From the NCBI RefSeq assembly GCF_018100805.1, contig NZ_JAGJEA010000001.1, positions 124,001 through 188,000 of the forward strand: DNA of 64,000 nucleotides, read 5' to 3'. This document shows, one piece after another, positions 54,448 through 63,768 of the stretch (position 1 is the first letter of the stretch; each line of letters begins with the position of its first letter). The DNA comes from Aquimarina sp. MMG016 (GTDB lineage Bacteria; Bacteroidota; Bacteroidia; Flavobacteriales; Flavobacteriaceae). The notes under the pieces are model-generated. The model was not told where the DNA came from, did no database searches, and saw only the letters and a list, made by a program, of their open reading frames with translations. The position numbers were made by a program, and so were the translations under genes.

Positions 54448-55989
54448 TTAGTATCCAGGATTTTGTTCCAACATCCCTGGAGGGTAAACATCAATCTCTA
54501 CTTGAGGAATTGGTAACAATTCATCTCTTCCTATGGTAAAAGTTTTTCCTACTGCATCAATAGCTTGTTTAGCATCACCCCATCTCACTAAATCCGAAAA
54601 TCTATTCCATCCCTCAGTTGCTAACTCTCTTCTTCTTTCATCTTTGATTCCTTGTAAATCATATGCGGGAGCAGCAGAGTTACCTGGACCATAAGCTCTA
54701 TCAATTACCTGCTGAAATGATGAAGAACCATCACCGCCGCCACCCATCAGAGATGCTTCAGCATGCATTAATAATATATCTGCATAACGCAATACTTTTT
54801 CATTTAAAGGAGATTGAAAAGGAGAAAGTAAACCATCTACTTCTTCAAAGGTTAAGAAGAACTTTCTACTCATTGCATCGTTTCCTATAGCAAAAGGGAA
54901 ACTAGCTGGTGCCGGATCCCAACCTCTTGCTTCTAAACCTGGGGAAAATGTTCTAGATCCTGGTAAAATAAAAGTTGCTTCTTTTCTGGAATCACTGTCG
55001 TCAAAAAACTCTACCAGAGTTCTTCTGGGTAACATATTACCAAATGACTCATAACTATCTATAAACATGAACATAAACTTCCAGGAACCGGAGCCTTCTT
55101 GTATAGGTGTTGGTGTTTCAAAACCACCTCCGACTAAACCATCTACATAATTAATTTCAAAAAGCGATTCTTTCCCGAATTCATTATTTAACTTAAAGTT
55201 ATCTCCAAAATTCTCTTCTAATGAATATCCATGAGTCATGACTTCCTCTGTAAGCCTCACTACATCTGAATACTCTCCTTGATATAAATGCACTTTTGCT
55301 AAAATTCCTAGAGCTGCTCCCGAAGTAGCTCTCCATTGATCAGTTTCTCCTTTCATAGGTAATACATCAGCTGCATCTCTTAGATCATTTTCAATCTGAG
55401 TGTATACTTCTGCTGTTTTAGACCTAGGTTTAAACAACTCATCTTCTGTACTAGTAATTGGTTCGGTAAAAAGTGGAACTCCCCCAAAAAGGCGAACTAA
55501 CTCAAAATAGTACAACCCTCTTAAAAACTTTGCTTCACCAATAATTTTATCCCTTAAACCATCCGTTTCGAAATTTGGAAATTCATTGGCCAATTTAATT
55601 GTAAAGTTAGCCCTTGCCACTCCCTGATACCATTTACTCCATACCCCTGCGACACTAGCATTGGTTGGCAAAATCGTATTGAATTGATCAAAATTGGCAC
55701 CAATAGCCCAGAAAGCCGCTTGTTGAGAATGCTCATCATCAGATCGTATACTTTGAAACATCTGAGGAAATGTATGCGCCCCATTTACAAATTGCCACTG
55801 TAGAGGGTCATATACAGAAGTTAAAGATCCTAGAACGTCTTTTTCTGTATTAAATGCATTATCCGCGGTAATTTCTGTAACAGGTAATTTATCTAAAACA
55901 TCATCTGTATTACAAGAAGCCGCTGCAATAAGAACAGCTATTAAAGCAATACTGCTCTTTATCCATTTTAATTGATTGAACTTTTTCAT
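54448..55989 (-). CDS. SusD/RagB outer-membrane nutrient-binding lipoprotein
   Basis: A 513-residue lipoprotein (lipobox AASC) with SusD features: an N-terminal helix-rich TPR-like region (DVLGSLTSVYDPLQWQF, AKFLRGLYYFELVRLFGGVPLF in parts), and a C-terminal end ELATEGWNRFSDLVRWGDAKQAID and IPQVEIDVYPPGMLEQNPGY. It caps the SusC channel and binds glycan chains. It is 9 bp downstream of susC. ATG at 55989 chosen over the TTG two codons earlier. Confidence 0.94.
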   Translation of the reverse strand: MKKFNQLKWIKSSIALIAVLIAAASCNTDDVLDKLPVTEITADNAFNTEKDVLGSLTSVYDPLQWQFVNGAHTFPQMFQSIRSDDEHSQQAAFWAIGANFDQFNTILPTNASVAGVWSKWYQGVARANFTIKLANEFPNFETDGLRDKIIGEAKFLRGLYYFELVRLFGGVPLFTEPITSTEDELFKPRSKTAEVYTQIENDLRDAADVLPMKGETDQWRATSGAALGILAKVHLYQGEYSDVVRLTEEVMTHGYSLEENFGDNFKLNNEFGKESLFEINYVDGLVGGGFETPTPIQEGSGSWKFMFMFIDSYESFGNMLPRRTLVEFFDDSDSRKEATFILPGSRTFSPGLEARGWDPAPASFPFAIGNDAMSRKFFLTFEEVDGLLSPFQSPLNEKVLRYADILLMHAEASLMGGGGDGSSSFQQVIDRAYGPGNSAAPAYDLQGIKDERRRELATEGWNRFSDLVRWGDAKQAIDAVGKTFTIGRDELLPIPQVEIDVYPPGMLEQNPGY

Positions 55990-56004
55990 TTTCAATGCTA
56001 TATT

Positions 56005-59000
56005 TTAAAAGTTAAATTCGAATCCTAGTAAAAATTGTCTTGCCTGAGGGAAGAATCCTCTATCTATACCAATATCTAAAGAACTATCAATGGTATTTTC
56101 TCCTATTTCAGGATCAACCCCATCATAATCAGTAAATGCAAATATGTTTTGACCCGATACATAAATTCTTACTTTCTCAGCGCCAATAGCACTTATAGCA
56201 CTTTCTGGAAGACTATATCCTATTGACACATTCTTTATCTTTAAATAAGAACCATCTTTTACGTGAAAGTCTGATACCAAATTTTCACCATTAGTTAAGC
56301 TGGTTGCTGCTATATTTCTTGGTGCTCCGGCTTCTGCATAAGAAACTGGTCTATTAGAACCAATTGCATCATAGCGAATAGTAGCATCAAAAATGTCATT
56401 TCCTTGAGAACCAAACAGAAAAGCTGATACATCAAAACCTTTATAACTAGCTCCGAGATTAATACCATATGTATAATCCGGGAATGGATCTCCTATAAAA
56501 GTTTTGTCACCGGCATTAGGTATAGTTTTATCGTTACCACTTCCGTCTAAATCCGCAAACACTAAATTTCCAAGCGCATCAACTCCTTCAACTTTAAATC
56601 CATAAAAACTAGAAATAGGCTCACCAACAGTTGTTAATGTAATATTATCTGCAAATAATGGTGCAGTGAATCCACCTCCAATAGCCTGACCCTCATTACC
56701 AAGATTGGTTACTTCATTTTCATTAAACCCAACATTTACTGAAGCATTCCAAGAGAATCCACTTGTATATGTATTTCTATATGATAATAATATTTCTAAT
56801 CCTGAATTCTTTACACTACCAACATTTACAACCGAAGGATTTAATCCTGAAGTTAATGGGGTATTAGCAGCTAATAAAATATCAGATGTTTCTTTATCAT
56901 AATATTCTACTGTCAACGCTAAAGAATTATTAAAAGCATTTAGATCAAAACCAAAATTAATCTGCTCCAACTCTTCCCATTTTAAGTCTGGGTTTGCTAA
57001 ACCAGTAAGAACTCTTCCTTGTGCTCCTCCGTACCCAGCTGCTGTACTAACGGCGGATTGATAAGCTAAAGCTCGGGGTGATGTATCATTACCACTAATA
57101 CCCCAGCTAGCTCTAAGTTTTAAAAGATTAATAGTATTAGAATCTCGAAGAAAGTTCTCTTCAGAAATCACCCAACCTGCAGAGGCAGATGGGAACCAAC
57201 CGGAACGGTTATTTTCTCCAAAATTAGATGATCTATCATTTCTAAGCGTAGCGCTTAATAAATATTTTTCATTATAGTTATAATCTATTTTTCCAAAATA
57301 GGAAACCAATCCAACTTCTTGAACTCTTAATGGTGAAACTAATGCATCCGTAATATCTGTAGATAAGGCAAAATTAACATCATCAAAATTATTTGTCAAA
57401 AACTCACCAGGGTCTGATACCAAACTACCATTGGTTAAGCTTCTTTCTACAACTTCATACCCTCCCAGAACTTTTAAATAATGATTTTTATCAGCTAAAC
57501 CTCCAAAAAGATAATCCGCAGTCCATCCATATTGTCTGTTTGTGAACTCCGTGCTAAACTCTGAATAGTTTCCAAACGGACCACTGTTAAATATCTGACT
57601 AGGGATTGATATTGTAGGCACAAAGCTTCTATTTAAAGCTGATAGACTAAAAGATGAATAGGTTGCCGTAAGCTTTAAATCTTTAAAAGGTTCCCAGTTT
57701 AAAGCCCCTCCTAAAACAGAGATATCTTGCTCTGCTTGGTTATTCTGTATATCAATACTCCAAATAGGGTTAGTTACCGCTCCTAATACATTAAGAGGCA
57801 CACCTCTATAGGATGGATTAGGGTTTTGTCGTCCTGGATTAAAAATTTCTCCATCTTCTGCAAATACAGGGTAAATTGCAGGAATTGCGGTAATAAAATT
57901 CATCAGTGCATTACCAGGACCTCCATTATTTTCACTTAAAAAGTAACGATCAACTTTCTGATAATCTGCTGATAAACTTACACTAAGATTATCAGTAATA
58001 TCAGCGTTTAAACTACCTCTTATATTACTTCTGTTAAATTCAGATTTTCCTTCTCCTCCTACAATCCCTTCTTGATCAAAAACTCCTCCGGATACAGCGT
58101 AGGCTATTTTTTCTCCTCCATCGGTAAGAGATACATATATATCTTGTACCGGTGCGTCATTAAAAAGCACATCATACCAATCCGTATCTGGTAACAATGC
58201 ACTCTCTTCATCTGTAAAAGCACCTCTAAAACCCTGTGCTAGATCACCTCCGGCAGCTGCTACTCCAGCATTATAGTAATCAATGTATTCATCTTTATTC
58301 ATTAAATCAGGCTTATTTCCCAAGCTCTGAATACCATAAAATCCTTTAACAGTAATATCTGGTTTAGATTTCCCTTTTTTTCCTTTTTTAGTTTCAACCA
58401 ACACAACACCATTACCTCCTCTAGACCCGTAAATCGCTGCGGAAGCTGCATCTTTCAGAATAGATATCTTACTAATATCATTAGGGTTAAGATATTCTAA
58501 ATTAGGAACTTGTAAACCATCTACAATATAAAGTGGAGATGAACTATTAGGTGAACCCACTCCACGTATTCTTACTGTAAGCGGTGAACCTGGTGAACCT
58601 GATGTTTGTGACACTACAACTCCCGGTGCGGTTCCTTGCAAAGCCCCTTCAGCTCTCTGAATTGGTAATTCTTCGATTTGATTTGGTGAAATTGTTGAAA
58701 TTGCTGTTGACAGCGTTTTCTTATTCTGTACCTGACCATAACCTAAAATCACAACTTCACCTAAAGCCTCTGCATCAGATTGTAATTGTACATCTATTGT
58801 TGTTTTTCTATTAACCAAAACTTCTTTGGTCTGGAATCCCAAATAGCTAAATACCAAAACAGCACTTGGGTCTATATTGTTTATTGTATATTTTCCATCA
58901 AAATCTGTAGATGTCCCGTTGGTTGTTCCTTTGACAATTACATTCACTCCCGGAACTGGCATCCCCCTGTCTTCTGTAACTGTCCCTGAAACACTCTGGG

Positions 59001-59064
59001 AATAGCCCTGACTAATCATCATGAAGATTCCTAAGTAAAAAAACTTCAGAAAGTTATTTTTCAT
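56005..59064 (-). CDS. SusC/RagA TonB-dependent outer-membrane transporter
   Basis: A 1,019-residue receptor. Signal peptide about 1-22; CarboxypepD_reg-like domain (about 25-95: SGTVTEDRGMPVPGVNVIVKGTTNGT in parts); plug with TonB-box-like VVILGYGQV, IRGVGSPNSSSPLYIVDGLQV and KDAASAAIYGSRGGNGVVLVETKKGK (in parts); then a 22-strand barrel ending in the aromatic C-terminus FLLGFEFNF. It imports oligosaccharides with SusD. It heads a four-gene operon (susC, susD, surface lipoprotein, GH16) and has a 366-bp upstream region with two LacI-type sites. Confidence 0.95.
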   Translation of the reverse strand: MKNNFLKFFYLGIFMMISQGYSQSVSGTVTEDRGMPVPGVNVIVKGTTNGTSTDFDGKYTINNIDPSAVLVFSYLGFQTKEVLVNRKTTIDVQLQSDAEALGEVVILGYGQVQNKKTLSTAISTISPNQIEELPIQRAEGALQGTAPGVVVSQTSGSPGSPLTVRIRGVGSPNSSSPLYIVDGLQVPNLEYLNPNDISKISILKDAASAAIYGSRGGNGVVLVETKKGKKGKSKPDITVKGFYGIQSLGNKPDLMNKDEYIDYYNAGVAAAGGDLAQGFRGAFTDEESALLPDTDWYDVLFNDAPVQDIYVSLTDGGEKIAYAVSGGVFDQEGIVGGEGKSEFNRSNIRGSLNADITDNLSVSLSADYQKVDRYFLSENNGGPGNALMNFITAIPAIYPVFAEDGEIFNPGRQNPNPSYRGVPLNVLGAVTNPIWSIDIQNNQAEQDISVLGGALNWEPFKDLKLTATYSSFSLSALNRSFVPTISIPSQIFNSGPFGNYSEFSTEFTNRQYGWTADYLFGGLADKNHYLKVLGGYEVVERSLTNGSLVSDPGEFLTNNFDDVNFALSTDITDALVSPLRVQEVGLVSYFGKIDYNYNEKYLLSATLRNDRSSNFGENNRSGWFPSASAGWVISEENFLRDSNTINLLKLRASWGISGNDTSPRALAYQSAVSTAAGYGGAQGRVLTGLANPDLKWEELEQINFGFDLNAFNNSLALTVEYYDKETSDILLAANTPLTSGLNPSVVNVGSVKNSGLEILLSYRNTYTSGFSWNASVNVGFNENEVTNLGNEGQAIGGGFTAPLFADNITLTTVGEPISSFYGFKVEGVDALGNLVFADLDGSGNDKTIPNAGDKTFIGDPFPDYTYGINLGASYKGFDVSAFLFGSQGNDIFDATIRYDAIGSNRPVSYAEAGAPRNIAATSLTNGENLVSDFHVKDGSYLKIKNVSIGYSLPESAISAIGAEKVRIYVSGQNIFAFTDYDGVDPEIGENTIDSSLDIGIDRGFFPQARQFLLGFEFNF

Positions 59065-59299
59065 AAGACTGCTTTTAAAATGTTAAAAAAATAGTATTAA
59101 AAATGAGTATCTCGTAAAATTTCACTTGTCTAAATTAATTTTTATGAAATCTCATTCAAAAAAAGTTTGGAATATAGCACTTAAAAACAGTAAAAAAAGT
59201 ATCGTAAGGATTACATTTTTCGAAATAAAAAAATACACATAAACAACTAAAGTACAGTAGATTAAAGCATAAATACAAATACAAATACGTATTTTTCTC

Positions 59300-59307
59300 A
59301 AACGTTT
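59300..59307. promoter_or_regulatory. LacI-type operator candidate 1 before susC
   Basis: AAACGTTT within TCTCAAACGTTTAAG; perfect 8-bp palindrome, 236 bp upstream of susC. Confidence 0.55.
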
Positions 59308-59339
59308 AAGTAAATTTCAAGATACTTCTTTAGGCTAGG

Positions 59340-59347
59340 AAACGTTT
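59340..59347. promoter_or_regulatory. LacI-type operator candidate 2 before susC
   Basis: AAACGTTT within AGGAAACGTTTGATG, exactly 40 bp from candidate 1 (about four helix turns). Confidence 0.55.
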
Positions 59348-59430
59348 GATGTTAGATAAATAGAAACATAAAAAAATATAGATCTAATCTAGTACCTAAT
59401 TTGTAGAAAAATAATTGGCAAAGATTATTA

Positions 59431-60747
59431 TTACCTCATCACTCTACCGCCTTTTTGGAATTCCCTTTGAATTCCTGCAACAATATCAGCTTGATAAATT
59501 GTTTTTTTACTCGCTTTTAAAGTACATAAACAAGCATATTGAACTATGTTCATAATCTCTGCTCCCGATAATCCATATCGCTGGGCAATCTGAATAAGAT
59601 CTACTTCTGAATGCAGGCGAACTTTAGAAGGAAAAGCTTTTTTCCAGATTTGTAATCTTTCAGACATTTTAGGAAGAGGAAAATGAATTATAGATTGAAA
59701 ACGTCTTACGAAGGCCTCGTCTATATTACTTTTTAGATTAGATGCAAGAATTACTAAACCATTATAGTTCTCTATTCTTTGTAATAAATAAGATACTTCT
59801 TGATTGGCATATTTATCGTGTGCGTCTCGAACATTGGTTCGTTTACCAAATAAGGCATCTGCTTCATCAAAAAACAAAATATTCTCCGTTTTTTCTGCTT
59901 TGGCAAGAAGGTTTGCTAAATTTTTCTCTGTTTCACCAATAAATTTAGAAACCACCATAGAAAGATCTATTTTATATACATCTTTACCAGTATGCTTACC
60001 TAACAAAGAAGCCGTTAACGTTTTTCCGGTACCTGGTGGACCATAGAATAAAGCTCTATATCCTGGTTTAAGTTTTTTATACATCCCCCACTCATGAAGC
60101 AATGTATTTCCGTGTGTAATCCAAGTTTGCAACTCCTGGATTTGTGAATGTGTTTCTTCGTTTAATACCAAATCATCCCAGGTCATTTCGGTTTCTATAA
60201 TCTCTGCAGGAAACTTCATGCTGAATGCAGGCTTACTTACTTTCCCTAATATGAACAATTCGGCATATTCTGATGATAAAACAATCTTACCACTCATTTT
60301 TGGCTCTCCTTCAGGAGGGTCTTCCAGCCAAAGAATATGATTTTTTGCAAAAAAATGTTCAGAATTAAAAACACCTTGAACTTCTTTTCTTTTTTCAAAA
60401 TCATTCTCTGCTATAAGAAACGAAGCTGTCTCTCCTGTTGGTAGAAATCCTCTAAAATTCTTACCACGAACACCTCCTAGTTTTGGAAAATCACCAGTAG
60501 ATTGTAATTTATTCTGAATAACAGCATCCAGAAAACCACTATCTACATGTGGGCTTAGAGCTAGAAGTAATATTGTTTTTTCAGTATCAGTAAGGTTTGC
60601 CTCTTTAATTATATCTGGCACTATTGTCTCCCATTTGCCAAATACAGGTATTTCTTGTTTTAAGTTTTTGTTTTCATTATTAAAATAACTATCAAGACGA
60701 TGTTCTATTAATTCTTTTAGATAATTGAATTCTGTACTGGCACTCAT
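59431..60747 (-). CDS. AAA+ ATPase of the eCIS type
   Basis: A 438-residue ATPase. The N-terminal half (about 1-180) is a specific alpha/beta domain; the AAA+ core has Walker A GPPGTGKT (236-243), Walker B ILFFDEADALFGKR, and sensor/arginine-finger LASNLKSNIDEAFVRRF. This is the form of AAA proteins found in contractile injection loci (Afp15-like). It is the last gene of its operon and probably helps assemble or disassemble the particle. A generic FtsH-like ATPase without injection-system role is the alternative. Confidence 0.85.
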   Translation of the reverse strand: MSASTEFNYLKELIEHRLDSYFNNENKNLKQEIPVFGKWETIVPDIIKEANLTDTEKTILLLALSPHVDSGFLDAVIQNKLQSTGDFPKLGGVRGKNFRGFLPTGETASFLIAENDFEKRKEVQGVFNSEHFFAKNHILWLEDPPEGEPKMSGKIVLSSEYAELFILGKVSKPAFSMKFPAEIIETEMTWDDLVLNEETHSQIQELQTWITHGNTLLHEWGMYKKLKPGYRALFYGPPGTGKTLTASLLGKHTGKDVYKIDLSMVVSKFIGETEKNLANLLAKAEKTENILFFDEADALFGKRTNVRDAHDKYANQEVSYLLQRIENYNGLVILASNLKSNIDEAFVRRFQSIIHFPLPKMSERLQIWKKAFPSKVRLHSEVDLIQIAQRYGLSGAEIMNIVQYACLCTLKASKKTIYQADIVAGIQREFQKGGRVMR

Positions 60748-60772
60748 ATAGTTTAAAGGCTATTTTTCATGT

Positions 60773-61750
60773 TTAATTTATCGAATACTCTTTTGGTTCA
60801 AAATTTTTCCCAATTCGTATAATAGTACCATCCTTTTTAATTATTAGCACATCATTATTATACATTGAAATATCAGCAGGTTGAAATTCTCCTTTATTAA
60901 TTTTTATTTTACCTGGAATTAAAAAAACTCCTTCGCTAGTCATCAAATAGAACCTTTTTTTGTGACCTATCATCTTCAATACCTTCAAATCTAAATTGAA
61001 ATCATATAAGTATGTATACTCCATATTATTTGGATCTAGTTGTGCAATGCCTTTTTCATCCAAATAGTATAAAGTTTTGTCTATTTTACAAAGGGCGTTA
61101 ATATCACCATTAGGGTTAATAAATTGTTTCTCAGTATCTTTGAATTTTATTTTTAGACTATTCTTTTCTTTGTTATCTATCCAAGTAATCCAATTTTCAT
61201 CAGAAACAAGATCTACTATTTGTCCCTCTGATTTGATATCAATTTTCAAAGAAACTCCATCCTCAGTAATTTTGAAAATACTTCCTGGAAGTAACCTTAC
61301 GTAATCCTTATGCTTTGTGCTAATAGTATCCGAAAAAGTACTGTCCTTATTTGCTCCTGCTACATAAATCTCATTTCTTGATGTTGACAATGCTGTAATA
61401 CATCCATCAAATAATCGTATGGATAGTTGTTTCTCGTATTTGGAATTCCACTTTAATAAATTTGTATTCCATTGCCCTACAGCTACAAATCCATTATTTA
61501 ATGTTGCTATGTATGGTCTATCTAAGTCCGTTTTAGCTTTTTTTATTACTTCGTTTTCAGTATCTATCCATACCATTGTTCCCATATCACCTGCAACAAA
61601 TATTTGATTATTATTAGTGGTTATGGCATGCCAGAAATCTCCATCAGAATTCATTGGCTGATTTTTTTTTATTTCTTTTTTAGTTTGACACTGAACAAAG
61701 CCTACAGACAAAATCAATAAAATAAGACTATTGATCCTAGTAATTTTCAT
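60773..61750 (-). CDS. Beta-propeller-like lipoprotein of unknown function
   Basis: A 325-residue lipoprotein (lipobox GFVQC, Cys21). The body is a series of short beta blades with YVAG, VAVGQW and similar repeats (QIFVAGDMGTMVWID, GFVAVGQWNTNLLKW), consistent with a six-bladed propeller. No enzyme motif. Its ATG overlaps the upstream stop by four bases (ATGA), so it belongs to the same operon as the DUF4157 protein and the AAA ATPase. It may be an immunity or assembly factor; that is inference. Confidence 0.65.
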   Translation of the reverse strand: MKITRINSLILLILSVGFVQCQTKKEIKKNQPMNSDGDFWHAITTNNNQIFVAGDMGTMVWIDTENEVIKKAKTDLDRPYIATLNNGFVAVGQWNTNLLKWNSKYEKQLSIRLFDGCITALSTSRNEIYVAGANKDSTFSDTISTKHKDYVRLLPGSIFKITEDGVSLKIDIKSEGQIVDLVSDENWITWIDNKEKNSLKIKFKDTEKQFINPNGDINALCKIDKTLYYLDEKGIAQLDPNNMEYTYLYDFNLDLKVLKMIGHKKRFYLMTSEGVFLIPGKIKINKGEFQPADISMYNNDVLIIKKDGTIIRIGKNFEPKEYSIN

Positions 61751-63744
61751 TTACCAACTCCTTTTTTACCTATTTCTATAAATAAGCTTTTTCGTATTGT
61801 TGTCAATTGTCCTGGGGTAAGCTGATCAATTCCTGGACCTGTTATCTTCCTTTTTCCTCCTCTAGTCATTAAATTATTAGGATCATCAGAAGATGGGTGA
61901 TCTAAACCAAGTGCATGTCCAACCTCATGAGCAAAAGTATCCTGTGCTCTTGCTTTAGAGTTCACAACTACCGAAGTACGATCATCCGGCATATTTCCTA
62001 AATCAGATTTTATCAATGCTTCACCTCTAGAGTCTGGCATATCCGGAACCCAATATCCTGTCATTCTTCCTTTCATACGGTTATGCTTAATTAGTTCTAA
62101 TTCTTCAGCCGTGGCGGAAGAACCCGTAAATTCATCTAGAATCAAATTATTACCTATTACTTTTTTAGATTCTTCTTCACTTAAGGTTTTTGAATTTCCT
62201 TTTTCTATCTCAATACCGTGAGGGTTGTAAATTTCATTAGCCCGAGTAAAGTCCGCGTCAATTACATTAGTAGCCGGTTTCAACAATGTGGTTGGGATTA
62301 CCACCTCCGTTGAAGATTTTAAAAGTTGAGATAACATCCCAAGAATCCCTAGTTTCCCTAGCCAGCTGAAAAAATTAGGATCATCTATAGCCGCTTTTAA
62401 TGCTCTTTTAAAATCATCTCCGTTCAATTCGAACATCAATTTTTGAGCATTTTTTGCTTCTATTTTACTCATTTTATCTCCTTTTTTAAGAATTGCCAGC
62501 AACTGCGCCTCTTTACTGCCTGGTATTGGTGGTAGTGGATCAGTTCCTCTATCCACTGCATAATAAAGATCTAATGCTCCCATAGTCTGGCTTCCTACTA
62601 TACCATCTACTACTAGAGCATTTGCTTTCTGATACTTTTTAACCGCCGTTTTGGTCTCATTGCCGAATTTACCATCGACGCCAAATTTAGGTAGTTTAAA
62701 ACCGGCGTCTACCAATCCTTGCTGCAACCTTTCTACAGAAGAACCTGAACTTCCATTTTTTAAATATTCCTTTTTATCTAATACATTTTCTAATGTAGAA
62801 TCCCCTCTAAAACGTGGAGACTTTAAATCTTTTTCTCCTGGTTGTCTCTTAATATCTGCTCCATTCTGCTGCACTACATGAGTTAATTCATGAGCAAGTA
62901 AATGTTTACCTTCAGTAGATTCAGGACTATATTTCCCAGAATTAAAATATACATCTTTTCCATATGTAAATGCTTGCGCACCTAATTCCTTATTCATTGT
63001 AACAGCATCTTGATCTGTATGTATATTTACGTCACTAAAGTCGCTTCCAAAAGAGGTTTCCATTTCTGATTGTGTATTTTCAGACATTCTTCTGCCTTGA
63101 CCTGCTTTATTTTTAATCCTATTAGATAATCCTGTACTTGCTGTTTGATTAGCATTGGAATTGCTTTTGGTCTGTACTGTTTCCTCTTCTTCATTTTCCA
63201 TTTTTTGTACTTTTTCCTCTTCTATTGGCTCTTCCTTCTTATTTACCATTTCTTCTTGTTCCTCAGCAGGTTGATCCATTTTATTCACCATCTCCTTATC
63301 TTCTGGTTCCTCCATCTTACTTGCCATTTCATCCTCTGGATCTTCATTTTTCATGGTACTTACCATCTCCTCTTCATTCTCCATTTGTTGAATTTCAGGT
63401 TTTTCTTGTACTAACTTGTCATCCTCCATTCGTTGCTCTGCAGTTCCTAATTTTTCATCTTCCTGCGGTGTTGCCAATGATTCTCTCTGAATAGAACTTA
63501 TCTCTTTATTTTGAACATTAGGTTTGGTTGAATTGTTTACCACAGCATCAGCCATGCTATCTGCCTCCTTTTCATATTTATCACCTGGTTGTCCAACCGC
63601 CAATTTGGTCTGAACTTCTCCTCCATTGGCAACATTAAAAAATGGTTTTTTACCTTCCTTAGTGAAAAAAGGTGTTTCTCTATTTTCTTTGCCCTCATTA
63701 CTATGTGGGAGTTTGTTTCTTCGACTGGAAAATGCACTCTTCAT
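61747..63744 (-). CDS. DUF4157 (eCIS core) protein with peptidoglycan-binding and metzincin-like domains
   Basis: A 665-residue protein. N-terminal region about 1-120, then a Glu/Met/Lys-rich low-complexity stretch (about 120-195), then the DUF4157 domain (about 205-300) with zincin HELTH (H285-E286-L287-T288-H289). A PG_binding_1-like domain (about 335-390: VERLQQGLVDAGFKLPKFGVDGKFG in parts) follows, and a C-terminal metalloprotease (about 500-665) with HEVGHALGLDH (606-616) and a possible Met-turn (LMTRG, M626). DUF4157 proteins are typical of extracellular contractile injection loci, often as cargo. No signal peptide is seen, so it is likely loaded inside the cell. Confidence 0.82.
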   Translation of the reverse strand: MKSAFSSRRNKLPHSNEGKENRETPFFTKEGKKPFFNVANGGEVQTKLAVGQPGDKYEKEADSMADAVVNNSTKPNVQNKEISSIQRESLATPQEDEKLGTAEQRMEDDKLVQEKPEIQQMENEEEMVSTMKNEDPEDEMASKMEEPEDKEMVNKMDQPAEEQEEMVNKKEEPIEEEKVQKMENEEEETVQTKSNSNANQTASTGLSNRIKNKAGQGRRMSENTQSEMETSFGSDFSDVNIHTDQDAVTMNKELGAQAFTYGKDVYFNSGKYSPESTEGKHLLAHELTHVVQQNGADIKRQPGEKDLKSPRFRGDSTLENVLDKKEYLKNGSSGSSVERLQQGLVDAGFKLPKFGVDGKFGNETKTAVKKYQKANALVVDGIVGSQTMGALDLYYAVDRGTDPLPPIPGSKEAQLLAILKKGDKMSKIEAKNAQKLMFELNGDDFKRALKAAIDDPNFFSWLGKLGILGMLSQLLKSSTEVVIPTTLLKPATNVIDADFTRANEIYNPHGIEIEKGNSKTLSEEESKKVIGNNLILDEFTGSSATAEELELIKHNRMKGRMTGYWVPDMPDSRGEALIKSDLGNMPDDRTSVVVNSKARAQDTFAHEVGHALGLDHPSSDDPNNLMTRGGKRKITGPGIDQLTPGQLTTIRKSLFIEIGKKGVGK

Positions 63745-63768
63745 AGGTTCTAAGATTTTTTTGTTTAA

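Larger units (their letters stand above)
59065..59430. promoter_or_regulatory. Upstream region of the susC operon
   Basis: A 366-bp AT-rich gap between susC and the divergent-in-function (same strand) AAA gene. It holds two AAACGTTT palindromes (59300-59307 and 59340-59347). I could not fix a convincing TTG/TAnnTTTG pair. No open reading frame stands out. Confidence 0.6.

Noticed and set aside
59065..59430. A standard TTG-N19-TAnnTTTG promoter for susC
   Set aside because: Several partial matches (TATTTATG, TATTTGTA) exist in the AT-rich gap, none with both elements at proper spacing.
63145..63494. Hydrophobic plus-strand frames opposite the DUF4157 gene
   Set aside because: They are the antisense of the Glu/Met-rich segment and give false membrane-like sequences.
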